The translations under genes were made by a program, and so were the position numbers. A stretch of DNA of 33,944 nt, from assembly GCA_019359715.1 (NCBI GenBank), contig JAHHGS010000124.1, positions 1-33,944 of the forward strand, written 5' to 3'. Under the pieces are notes generated by a model. That model was not told where the DNA came from. It worked only from the letters and a program-made list of their open reading frames with translations, and made no database searches. Source of the DNA: Aphanocapsa sp. GSE-SYN-MK-11-07L (GTDB taxonomy: Bacteria; Cyanobacteriota; Cyanobacteriia; Thermosynechococcales; Thermosynechococcaceae). Every line of letters begins with the position of its first letter. The first letter of the stretch is position 1. Of this stretch, positions 27,180 through 33,944 are shown piece after piece.

Positions 27180-28784
27180 ATGAGCAATTTCCCTTGGCTA
27201 ACTACAATTATTTTCTTGCCATTGTTGGCTTCGGCTGCCATTCCTTTTATTCCCGATCCTGATGGCAAAGGTCGCCCGATTCGCTGGTATGCCCTGGTGG
27301 TTGGGTTGATCGACTTTACGCTCATGGTCTATGCCTTCTGTACCCAGTACGACTTTGGCAACCCTGGGCTACAGCTTGTAGAAAGCTACAATTGGATTCC
27401 CCAAATTGGTTTGAAGTGGTCAGTCGGGGCAGATGGGATCTCAATGCCGCTCATTTTGATGACCGGATTTATTACTACCCTGGCGACTCTGGCGGCCTGG
27501 CCAGTCACCTTCAAGTCCCGCTTGTTTTATTTTTTGATCTTGGCCATGTATGGGGGGCAAATTGCCGTCTTTGCCGCCCAAGACATGCTGGTGTTCTTCT
27601 TGGTATGGGAACTGGAGTTGATTCCGGTTTACCTACTGCTGGCGATTTGGGGCGGCTATAAGCGTCAGTATGCCGCCACCAAGTTCATTCTCTACACTGC
27701 GCTTAGCTCCCTGTTTATTTTGGTGGCTGGGCTAGCGATGGCCTTCTACGGTGATACCGTTACCTTCGACATGCGAGAGCTGGGCTTAAAAGACTACAGC
27801 CTCGGCTTTGAGATGCTGGTCTATGCTGGCTTGCTAATTTCCTATGGCGTGAAATTGCCGATTGTGCCGCTCCACACTTGGCTGCCTGATGCCCACGGCG
27901 AGGCAACTGCGCCCGTCCACATGCTGCTGGCTGGGATTCTGCTCAAGATGGGGGGCTATGCTCTGATTCGGATGAATGTGGAGATGCTGCCGGCTGCCCA
28001 CGCTAAATTCGCGCCCGCCTTGGTGATTTTGGGAGTCGTGAATATTATTTATGCAGCGCTAACTTCCTATGCCCAGCGCAATCTGAAGCGAAAAATTGCC
28101 TATTCCTCAATCTCCCACATGGGGTTTGTCTTGATTGGAATTTCCACCTTTACTGACTTGGGGATCAGTGGGGCAGTCCTGCAAATGGTTTCCCACGGAC
28201 TGATTGGGGCTAGCTTATTTTTCTTAGTCGGTGCTACCTACGATCGCACTCACACTCTTGTCCTGGAGGAAATGGGTGGGGTAGCCCAAAAAATGCCGAA
28301 GATTTTTGCCATGTTCACCGCCTGTTCTCTCGCTTCTTTAGCCCTGCCAGGCATGAGCGGCTTTGTGGCCGAACTGATGGTTTTTGTTGGCTTTGCGACC
28401 AGTGATGCCTACAGCCTGCCGTTTCGGATTATTGTGGTTATCCTGGCGGCGATCGGTGTGATTTTGACTCCGATTTACTTGCTTTCGATGCTGCGAGAAA
28501 TTTTCTACGGCCCCGAAAACAAGGAACTGACAAGTCATGAAGCACTCGTTGATGCTGAACCGCGGGAGATTTTTATCATTGCCTGTCTACTGATTCCGAT
28601 CATTGGGATTGGTCTGTATCCTAAAATTTTGACCCAAATTTACGATGCCACAACGGTTAAGCTGACCAGTCGAATTCGAGAATCTGTTCCTACTCTCGTG
28701 CAGCGTGATCATCCCAACCCAGTCGCTAACCTACCCTTTCAAGCGGCGACTGTTGATCAGGCTCCTCGTCTTGGCCAGTCTTAG
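27180..28784 (+). CDS. ndhD: NAD(P)H-quinone oxidoreductase subunit D (chain 4)
   Basis: 534 residues with about 14 membrane helices, a proton-pumping antiporter-like subunit of cyanobacterial NDH-1. Diagnostic segments are [43 protein letters not shown] (conserved acidic residue of the channel), [44 protein letters not shown], and [14 protein letters not shown]. It is involved in cyclic electron flow and respiration in the thylakoid membrane. The sequence looks like the NdhD1 type of the NDH-1L complex rather than the CO2-uptake type (NdhD3/D4), inferred from resemblance only. Other ndh genes are not adjacent, as is common for ndhD in cyanobacteria. Confidence 0.94.
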   Translation: MSNFPWLTTIIFLPLLASAAIPFIPDPDGKGRPIRWYALVVGLIDFTLMVYAFCTQYDFGNPGLQLVESYNWIPQIGLKWSVGADGISMPLILMTGFITTLATLAAWPVTFKSRLFYFLILAMYGGQIAVFAAQDMLVFFLVWELELIPVYLLLAIWGGYKRQYAATKFILYTALSSLFILVAGLAMAFYGDTVTFDMRELGLKDYSLGFEMLVYAGLLISYGVKLPIVPLHTWLPDAHGEATAPVHMLLAGILLKMGGYALIRMNVEMLPAAHAKFAPALVILGVVNIIYAALTSYAQRNLKRKIAYSSISHMGFVLIGISTFTDLGISGAVLQMVSHGLIGASLFFLVGATYDRTHTLVLEEMGGVAQKMPKIFAMFTACSLASLALPGMSGFVAELMVFVGFATSDAYSLPFRIIVVILAAIGVILTPIYLLSMLREIFYGPENKELTSHEALVDAEPREIFIIACLLIPIIGIGLYPKILTQIYDATTVKLTSRIRESVPTLVQRDHPNPVANLPFQAATVDQAPRLGQS

Positions 28785-28996
28785 CTGATCCTTATTGTGC
28801 TCAGATCTTGAGTTAAGCTTTCAGGTAGAAACAATTGGCTAATCCCTCCCTCAAGGTTGATAGTTTATTAGTGCCTGTAGTTGCACACTCCTGTGGTTCA
28901 GTGAATAATAAGCCAAGGTTATTCATGGCTCAAGGTTCCCTGCTCTGGAAAACTGCTGCTTAGTGTATTTCGATTCTTGGCAAAAGGTGGGCGGGC

Positions 28997-29641
28997 ATGC
29001 AAGATTCTAATCTTCCAGATCAAAAAATGCTCCTGTTGGTGGATGATGATCCTAATTTGGTATTGCTGGTCAAAGACTACCTGGAATTGCGAGGATATGA
29101 GGTGATTACAGCCGGGCATGGGCGAGATGCCCTCAGGCTACTGGAAAAGACTCTCCCCAATCTGATTATTTGCGACGTGATGATGCCAGAAATGGATGGG
29201 TATGCGTTTGTAAAGTACGTTCGAGATAATCCACGCACCAACTGTATACCCGTTTTATTTTTATCGGCTAAAGGGCAAATTCAAGACCGAGTGACTGGGT
29301 TGAGCACCGGGGCAGATGTCTACATGGTCAAGCCCTTTGAGCCAGACGAACTGGTGGCTCAAATTGAGGCCTCTTTGAAGCAAGCAGCTCGCATGCAGCA
29401 GTTTCAATCTGAAGCAGGCAGCGAGCTGTCGGCACAGGTGCCTCTAGATGTAGACCTAACTCCGACGGAGCGGCGGGTGATGCAGTTTGTGGCGAGGGGG
29501 ATGGCCAACAAGGAAATTGCCGACGAATTACACGTCAGCCAACGCACCGTCGAAAGCCACGTCAGCAATATGCTCGGCAAAACAGGCTTGAGTAACCGCA
29601 CAGAACTAGCCCGCTGGGCGATCGAACGCCGATTGGCTTAG
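28997..29641 (+). CDS. NarL/FixJ-family response regulator
   Basis: 214 residues. The receiver domain (about 10-125) has acidic pocket LLVDDDPN, phospho-acceptor Asp60 (LIICDVMMPEMDGY), the Ser/Thr switch at about 90 (LFLSAKG) and Lys112 (MVKPFEPDEL). A linker is followed by a LuxR-type HTH at about 150-208: LTPTERRVMQFVARGMANKEIADELHVSQRTVESHVSNMLGKTGLSNR. It is an output regulator that binds DNA when phosphorylated. No cognate kinase gene is in the window, so it is an orphan regulator here. The stop codon overlaps that of the convergent DUF3493 gene. Confidence 0.9.
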   Translation: MQDSNLPDQKMLLLVDDDPNLVLLVKDYLELRGYEVITAGHGRDALRLLEKTLPNLIICDVMMPEMDGYAFVKYVRDNPRTNCIPVLFLSAKGQIQDRVTGLSTGADVYMVKPFEPDELVAQIEASLKQAARMQQFQSEAGSELSAQVPLDVDLTPTERRVMQFVARGMANKEIADELHVSQRTVESHVSNMLGKTGLSNRTELARWAIERRLA

Positions 29642-29901
29642 CGTCTTTGCTCCCAGCGCCATAGCCCAACCATCAAGGCAAACACACCCAGCTGTAAAGC
29701 CAAATTGGGCAGGTTTTCAGCCCAATTTTGTCCCGCCAGTAACCGAAAGAAAAACACCACGCCCCCCGTTAGCCCGGAACCTGCCAGAACTAGATACACT
29801 ACTTGCCTGAGTCCTTTATAGGGGGTTTTAGCTTCAGCCCGTAGACGAGCCAATCGCTCCTGATCCTGACTGTGGTTGGGTTTAATGTCAGGCTGGCTCA
29901 T
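29638..29901 (-). CDS. DUF3493 protein (LPA3-like)
   Basis: 87 residues. A charged N-terminus (QDQERLARLRAEAKTPYKGLRQ) is followed by two membrane helices, VVYLVLAGSGLTGGVVFFFRLLAG and LALQLGVFALMVGLW, ending WRWEQRR. This is the DUF3493 family, shared by cyanobacteria and plastids. A plant member (LPA3) supports photosystem II assembly, so a role in thylakoid biogenesis is a reasonable inference only. It is convergent with the response regulator, and the two stop codons overlap within TTAG (29638-29641). Confidence 0.8.
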   Translation of the reverse strand: MSQPDIKPNHSQDQERLARLRAEAKTPYKGLRQVVYLVLAGSGLTGGVVFFFRLLAGQNWAENLPNLALQLGVFALMVGLWRWEQRR

Positions 29902-29978
29902 AAAAAAATAGTGCTACGCTGGTATACTAGACACTCTAGCATTCAAGGCTTTGCCTAATTTTGCTGGTCAACTTTTCC

Positions 29979-30050
29979 GCCGATGTAGCTCAGTGGTAGA
30001 GCACTCGATTCGTAATCGAGCGGCCGTGAGTTCAAATCTCATCATCGGCT
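29979..30050 (+). tRNA. tRNA-Thr (anticodon CGT)
   Basis: 72 nt with a full cloverleaf: acceptor GCCGATG (29979-29985) with CATCGGC (30043-30049), D stem GCTC/GAGC, anticodon stem CTCGA/TCGAG with loop TTCGTAA and anticodon CGT at 30011-30013, T arm GTGAG/CTCAT with TTCAAAT loop, discriminator T30050. No CCA is encoded. The integrase gene begins 174 bp downstream, so the 3' half of this gene is the probable attachment site. Confidence 0.95.
30026..30050 (+). other. Probable attL core (3' end of tRNA-Thr)
   Basis: Tyrosine integrases of tRNA-targeted elements usually recombine within the T arm and acceptor 3' end and leave the tRNA intact. Position next to the integrase supports this. The partner copy (attR) should lie beyond the right end of the window and was not found within it. 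Confidence 0.45.
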
Positions 30051-30140
30051 TTCTACAAAATTAAAGCTTTTGCTTGAGCAACAACCACTCCAGAGTCTGT
30101 TCTGCGGGTTCCGTCGCCAATTGCGTTGGTGTTTTTTGGA

Positions 30141-30220
30141 CATGTTTAGACTTGTTTAGAGCGCAGATTGAGATAAAGATTGAGATAAAATAGTAGAGTA
30201 CTCGACAAAATATCTCAATC
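30141..30220 (+). promoter_or_regulatory. Repeat cluster upstream of the integrase
   Basis: CATGTTTAGA/CTTGTTTAGA are adjacent 10-mers at 30141-30160. GATTGAGATAAA occurs twice in tandem (30166-30177, 30178-30189) and its first ten bases recur inverted at 30211-30220, ending four bases before the integrase ATG. Positions fit operators or arm-type integrase/excisionase sites, which would control both recombination and integrase expression. Inferred from layout only. Confidence 0.5.
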
Positions 30221-30224
30221 GTCT

Positions 30225-31409
30225 ATGTATGCCTCAAAACACCGCAGAAAGTCCAAAACAGGTAGTGTTCAAATCCGCACCAGTCACGATCGCCTGCAAC
30301 TGGTCTTCAGCTTTAGCGGTCAGCGCTACTTTGTCTCGACAGGACTGGCAGACACTCCATTCAATCGCAAACAAGCGCACGACAAAGTGCTGGAAGTTGA
30401 GCGGGATATTGCATATGGGGAATTTGATCCAGGCAATCTTGCCAAATATAAAATTCAGACTGCACTGACCACGGCAGAGACGGTTACTCCCGTTCGCAAG
30501 TCTCAACTGACTCTGCCTGCTTTATGGGCAAAGTATGTTGATTACAAAACACCAAATGCGTCACCTAAAACCCTGAATGGAACCTATGAGCCTGTAACGG
30601 CTCACCTATCGCGATGTGCAAGCGATGGTTTGGAAGATGCGCTGAAATTTCGGATGGAATTGCTTCAGGTCACGACCCAGGGCCAGGTTCGTAGAACCTT
30701 AATGCAATTATCAGCAGCTTGTAAATGGGGCCTCAAACACGGAATGATTGCATCTAATCCGTTCGATGGGATGTACAGGGAGATTGAACCGACCCAGCCT
30801 GCTCATCCCGTTGCATTTACGGTTGAAGAGCGCGATCGCATTATCGCAGCCTTCGAGAACCATCAGGGCAAAGGGAGCAATTATCAACACTATGCACCTC
30901 TGGTTAAGTTTTTGTTCTGGACGGGTTGCAGACCCTGCGAAGCGATCGGGCTGCGATGGGGGAGTGTTACAGCAGACTGTTCGCGAATTCACTTTCATGA
31001 AAGTATTGTCGATGTGTCTGGCAAATTGATCCGGCGCGAGGAAACCAAAACAGGGGTGAAACGCTGGTTTAGTTGTACTCCTAAGCTTCAGCAGTTACTG
31101 CAATCCCTAAAGCCTGAGCGTCCTCAGCCCGATGATCTAGTCTTTCCTTCGCCTAAAGGTAGTGCAATTCATCTCACCAATTTTAAAGACCGGGCCTGGT
31201 ACAAAATCTTGACCCGCTTGGAGCTAGATCAGAAGGATGGTATCAAGATGACCCCCTACAATTGCCGGGATACTTTTATCACGTTGCAGGCAATTCAGGG
31301 AAATTCGGCTACTACAATTGCCAGATGGGTAGGAAATTCTGGGAAAGTGATTGAAGAGAAATACGTGGACAAGATGAAACTTGAACTTCTGAAACCTGCA
31401 GAGATCTGA
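30225..31409 (+). CDS. int: Tyrosine site-specific integrase
   Basis: 394 residues. The basic N-terminus (MYASKHRRKSKTGS) and following beta segment form an arm-binding domain, and the segment about 95-190 the SAM-like core-binding domain. The C-terminal catalytic domain (about 200-394) has Arg236 (TGCRPCEAIGLRW), Lys275 (beta-hairpin ETKTG), Arg348 (TPYNCRDTF) and nucleophile Tyr380 (EEKYVD). The usual catalytic His before the second Arg is Tyr345, and the usual His/Trp near 371 is Asn371 (GNSG). The gene lies next to tRNA-Thr, reads away from it, and has no obvious Shine-Dalgarno, only the repeat cluster directly upstream. Confidence 0.9.
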   Translation: MYASKHRRKSKTGSVQIRTSHDRLQLVFSFSGQRYFVSTGLADTPFNRKQAHDKVLEVERDIAYGEFDPGNLAKYKIQTALTTAETVTPVRKSQLTLPALWAKYVDYKTPNASPKTLNGTYEPVTAHLSRCASDGLEDALKFRMELLQVTTQGQVRRTLMQLSAACKWGLKHGMIASNPFDGMYREIEPTQPAHPVAFTVEERDRIIAAFENHQGKGSNYQHYAPLVKFLFWTGCRPCEAIGLRWGSVTADCSRIHFHESIVDVSGKLIRREETKTGVKRWFSCTPKLQQLLQSLKPERPQPDDLVFPSPKGSAIHLTNFKDRAWYKILTRLELDQKDGIKMTPYNCRDTFITLQAIQGNSATTIARWVGNSGKVIEEKYVDKMKLELLKPAEI

Positions 31410-31413
31410 TAGG

Positions 31414-31734
31414 TTAGTCAGCCAATGCTCTAGTCCCAGTTGATCGCTTAACTGTTTTATGAGCTTGAGGTTGATAGGATGGTAGAGAGCTGAGATAATT
31501 CGCAATCCCCTTGTTATGAAGCCCTGCATTTGCTCTATTCATCGCCCAATCCTTCAATAGCTCTACATTGTATCGAACGCAGCGACTAGAAAAGCGACTC
31601 CAATGGACTCCTTCGGTCAGTTGGTTCGTCAGGCGAAGTTTCTTGAGCGTGGACTGGGATACTCCCAGAATCTTCGTGGCTTCGTGCTTATTGCACCAAA
31701 TCCCTGGCTGAGTTTGAGAGGTCTGTACCATCAT
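31414..31734 (-). CDS. Excisionase-like HTH DNA-binding protein
   Basis: 106 residues. The N-terminal half has a winged-HTH of the AlpA/Xis (MerR-like) type: GIWCNKHEATKILGVSQSTLKKLRLTN, then a recognition wing HWSRFSSRCVRYNVELLKDWAMNR. The C-terminal tail is basic and low-complexity. The start ATG 31734 overlaps the stop of the primase gene (ATGA, 31731-31734), a translational-coupling arrangement. It is convergent with the integrase (4 bp between ends), as expected for an excision/regulation gene of the element. A pure transcriptional regulator is an alternative. Confidence 0.7.
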   Translation of the reverse strand: MMVQTSQTQPGIWCNKHEATKILGVSQSTLKKLRLTNQLTEGVHWSRFSSRCVRYNVELLKDWAMNRANAGLHNKGIANYLSSLPSYQPQAHKTVKRSTGTRALAD

Positions 31735-33842
31735 CCCTGCATCCTCCTGATTAGTCGTAAATCACTCTGCTGATACTGCTGGGTAATTGCCCAGGTCTTG
31801 CCCTTCACCTCAACCCATCCAGGCTTGTCTCGCAAAAATCCAATCACTTCAACCTGTCTACCGGCAAAATAGCCCGTCAGTATTTCTACCAAGTCCCCTA
31901 CCTTCAGCGGCATCAATGCTGCTGTTGATAGATCGCCTGTGTGACAAATAGGATGATCAAGTGCTTTTTTTCTTTGCTCTGTAAGGCTTTGATGCACTTG
32001 ATCATTTTTGAGTGGATCATGATCAAGTGCTTTTTTGTCTTGCTGTGACTGGGTTTGAAGCACTTGATCATCGCGAGGTAGGTCACACAGGTAAACTTTT
32101 TTGCGCGTTACCCCACCTTTAGCCCCCTCGATCGGAATCTTGCGAGTTTCTTCACTGATATGGCCTTGCCGCCACAAGCGTTTGACTAATCGGCGGATGT
32201 GAGCGTGGCTGCTGTTGAATTGCCCTGCCAGTTCTTCAATTTCAAACGGGACGGTAGGAAACTGCTGAAAGTGTTCGAGCAACCGTGCTTCCAAGTTGCC
32301 CTGACCATTCGGTGTGCAATGGTGTTCACCGTGGTAAACCACCACGCACTCATCATGGTCGAAGCTGATCGCAAACTTCCCCGAACAGCGGCTACGGGAT
32401 TTCTCAATGCTCCAGATCCGCTGATCTGCGGGCAGGCTATCTTCGGATTTGGGATGCCGCAGATACCAAACTTCACTCACGTTGTCAGGGATTGCGGTTG
32501 TGCCTCTGGACTCCCCCAGTTTGTTGGTATGGTGCAAAATCAAGAACGTGCAGCCATAGGTGTTGGCGACGTTCCGTAGGTCGTAGATGCAGGAACCATA
32601 GTTGGTGTCCTTCTCATCTAGTTCACTAGCCCGGTTAGCAGCCGTGAAGGAGTCGATAATCACCAGCATGGGGCGCTCTTGCTCAATCCAGCGAGTCAAC
32701 TGGGGCATCTGGGAGAACTGCCACTCGGTTTCGACCTGTACCAGTCCCCGCTCAAATCGGTCGTAATTGGCATCTCGCAGAGAGTCGGAGAAATCGACAT
32801 CGGGTTCATCGGTCTGGATGATTAGCACTTTGCCTTGAGTGGTGCGGAATCCATTCCAGGGTTGGCCAGAGGCGATCGCATAGGCCAGGTCGTAACTAAG
32901 GCGACTTTTTCCGGTACCGCCATCAGCAATTAGGGCGATCGTGCTGCCTCTGGGAATTTTGCCTGCGATAATCCACTCGCGTTTTTCAGGAGCTTTGGCT
33001 AAGAAATCTACGACATCAATAGGGCTGAAGACGTGGGCGCACTCCAAACGAGTTTGATGGATTTTGCGGAGCTGGGCTGTCGAAAGCTCGGCTTGTTTTG
33101 CCAGCAGGTTAAGTTCCCAGAGTTGACGGGCGGTGTCTTCAATTAGCAGAATTTGATCAATCCGGTTCAGGCATTGTTCATAGTTGAGTCTAGATTTTCG
33201 CGACGGTTGGGCTAGTTCGATGTCTATTGGTTGACTAGCGGTTCTGGCGGCGGTACGGATTGCTTCCACCGTCAAGCCTGCATTCAGGGCATCGGAGATG
33301 TCCCAACCTTTTGGGAGAGATTTTTCCGAACAAGGCACCTGGGCAATCCAACCGCGTTCGCCCAAAACACGCGCTAGTTTTTCTGCGCCTTGCTGTCCTG
33401 GTTCATCCCGGTCGTAGAAGATGAAGACTTGACCGGGCAATCGCTGAAGTTGTTCGGGGCAGGGAATAACGTTGCAACCACAGGTAAAGGTAGCGATCGC
33501 AATATCGGTAACATCTCGCATCGCCCAACCCAACAGGATTGCATCCCACTCTCCTTCGCACAGATAGGTTTGCTTTGCCTGGTCTGGCTGATGGGTAAAG
33601 TAAACCATTGCTGGAACCCCTTTTTGAGTCCAGGATGGATTACTATTCCAGGGTTCAAGTCTCAACTTCTGATAGAAGTTCAAGCCCGACTCATCTGCCA
33701 GAATCGGAATCGAAACCCCGGTTGTTCCATTCCGGTTGACTAGACCCAGGCGATAGTGACAGGCAGTTTCAGGGCTGATCCCCCGTTGGTCTAACCATTG
33801 CCGCGCCCATTGGCTTTCTGCTGAAAGACAGAACTTCGGCAC
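31731..33842 (-). CDS. Toprim/RecA-like primase-helicase protein
   Basis: 703 residues from GTG 33842, no convincing Shine-Dalgarno. Domains: N-terminal Toprim (TYLCEGEWDAILLG with Glu96, and IFYDRDEPGQQGAEKL with Asp144/Asp146), a RepA/RecA-like ATPase (Walker A ADGGTGKSRLSYDLA at 307-320, Walker B PMLVIIDSF, sensor FLILHHTNK), a winged-helix region (about 515-565) and a C-terminal SH3-like segment (LKVGDLVEILTGYFAGRQVEVIG). The CHC2 zinc finger seen in DnaG-like primases is absent at the N-terminus. Residues 591-634 are a tandem 22-residue repeat (QVxQ, KKALDH) from a DNA repeat. It likely drives priming or replication of the element after excision. Confidence 0.82.
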   Translation of the reverse strand: MPKFCLSAESQWARQWLDQRGISPETACHYRLGLVNRNGTTGVSIPILADESGLNFYQKLRLEPWNSNPSWTQKGVPAMVYFTHQPDQAKQTYLCEGEWDAILLGWAMRDVTDIAIATFTCGCNVIPCPEQLQRLPGQVFIFYDRDEPGQQGAEKLARVLGERGWIAQVPCSEKSLPKGWDISDALNAGLTVEAIRTAARTASQPIDIELAQPSRKSRLNYEQCLNRIDQILLIEDTARQLWELNLLAKQAELSTAQLRKIHQTRLECAHVFSPIDVVDFLAKAPEKREWIIAGKIPRGSTIALIADGGTGKSRLSYDLAYAIASGQPWNGFRTTQGKVLIIQTDEPDVDFSDSLRDANYDRFERGLVQVETEWQFSQMPQLTRWIEQERPMLVIIDSFTAANRASELDEKDTNYGSCIYDLRNVANTYGCTFLILHHTNKLGESRGTTAIPDNVSEVWYLRHPKSEDSLPADQRIWSIEKSRSRCSGKFAISFDHDECVVVYHGEHHCTPNGQGNLEARLLEHFQQFPTVPFEIEELAGQFNSSHAHIRRLVKRLWRQGHISEETRKIPIEGAKGGVTRKKVYLCDLPRDDQVLQTQSQQDKKALDHDPLKNDQVHQSLTEQRKKALDHPICHTGDLSTAALMPLKVGDLVEILTGYFAGRQVEVIGFLRDKPGWVEVKGKTWAITQQYQQSDLRLIRRMQG
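31954..32070. repeat. Iteron-like repeat array inside the primase gene
   Basis: The 11-mer TGATCAAGTGC occurs four times in alternating orientation: 31954-31964 (+), 31994-32004 (-), 32020-32030 (+), 32060-32070 (-), spacings 29, 15 and 29 bp. It is a tandem repeat of a 66-bp unit, each unit holding one inverted pair. The alternation gives two hairpins, and the pattern resembles iterons or operator pairs of plasmid replication systems. It lies in the coding sequence for residues 591-634. Confidence 0.85.
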
Positions 33843-33864
33843 CTTGAGTCAGAACTTCGGCACC
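33829..33864 (-). repeat. Duplicated start region of the primase gene
   Basis: CAGAACTTCGGCACC occurs at 33829-33843 and again at 33850-33864, offset 21 bp. On the coding strand this means GGTGCCGAAGTTCTG is present twice, and each copy supplies an in-frame GTG (33842 and 33863). The upstream copy runs into an in-frame TGA after four codons, so only the downstream GTG can start the long frame. Beyond this, 33865-33944 shows no gene. Confidence 0.75.
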
Positions 33865-33944
33865 CTCTTAAAAGCAACCCCTGGCAGGGGAGAAAATCGA
33901 CAGGAAATGGGGGGTTAAATCCAGGCGCTCTCGGATGAACTAAA

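Larger units (their letters stand above)
30051..33944. mobile_element. Left end of a tRNA-Thr-targeted integrative element (continues off the window)
   Basis: Directly downstream of tRNA-Thr are an integrase, an excisionase-like HTH protein and a Toprim/RecA-like ATPase, a typical integration/replication module of integrative elements, phages or plasmid-like islands. No capsid, conjugation or toxin genes are visible, so the type is undecided. The right boundary lies outside the window. Confidence 0.7.

Noticed and set aside
31954-32070. CRISPR-like repeat array
   Set aside because: The repeats alternate in orientation, are only 11 bp and lie in frame inside a gene, so they are not a CRISPR array.
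31414-33842. Toxin-antitoxin or defence system in the tRNA-Thr island
   Set aside because: The HTH protein and ATPase fit excision and replication functions, and no toxin, nuclease or defence signature is present in the part visible.

Overview
The window is chromosomal DNA of a cyanobacterium. Evidence: many HIP1-type GCGATCGC palindromes, an ado-aar-accA-SDR-folE cluster, ndhD, menC-menE (phylloquinone), a CrtD-type carotenoid desaturase and several families known mainly from cyanobacteria (DUF3124, DUF3493, Uma2/DUF820). The order or genus cannot be fixed from the sequence.

Region 1 (1-7541) is an insertion-sequence scar. One LOG-family (cytokinin riboside monophosphate phosphoribohydrolase-like) gene can be read in pieces across it: the PGG motif piece at about 198-236, a short piece at 1400-1417 and the C-terminal piece at 7316-7541. 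An IS630-family element (234-1400, CTAG/TA target) separates the first two pieces. An IS5-family element (1421-2298), a 1296-residue clostripain-like (C11) peptidase gene (2768-6658) and a 3' remnant of a second IS5 copy (about 7003-7315) separate the last two. The peptidase therefore lies between two same-orientation IS5 copies, like the cargo of a decayed composite transposon. Hairpins and a palindromic repeat fill the gaps.

Region 2 (7643-29901) is ordinary core genome: Uma2-type nuclease, glutamate symporter gltS, a transglutaminase, a DUF1269 protein, a DUF3124 lipoprotein, uvrB, two small proteins, crtD, a DUF6816-like secreted protein, menE and menC (overlapping operon), a glutaredoxin-like protein, murE, then ado (aldehyde deformylating oxygenase), aar (acyl-ACP reductase), accA, an SDR and folE, followed by ndhD, a NarL-type response regulator and a DUF3493 protein. 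aar and ado make alkanes from acyl-ACP, and accA supplies malonyl-CoA for the same fatty-acid pool. menC carries an in-frame cyanobacterial palindromic repeat. Several convergent gene pairs share stop codons or have almost no spacer.

Region 3 (29979-33944) begins with tRNA-Thr(CGT), followed at once by a tyrosine integrase, an excisionase-like HTH protein and a Toprim/RecA-like primase-ATPase. This is the left end of a tRNA-targeted integrative element that runs off the window. The primase gene contains a tandem 66-bp repeat holding four alternating copies of an 11-mer, resembling iterons or operators buried in coding sequence. I found no CRISPR array, rRNA or recognisable defence system. The best candidates for something undescribed are the peptidase island and the replication/integration module of the tRNA-Thr element.
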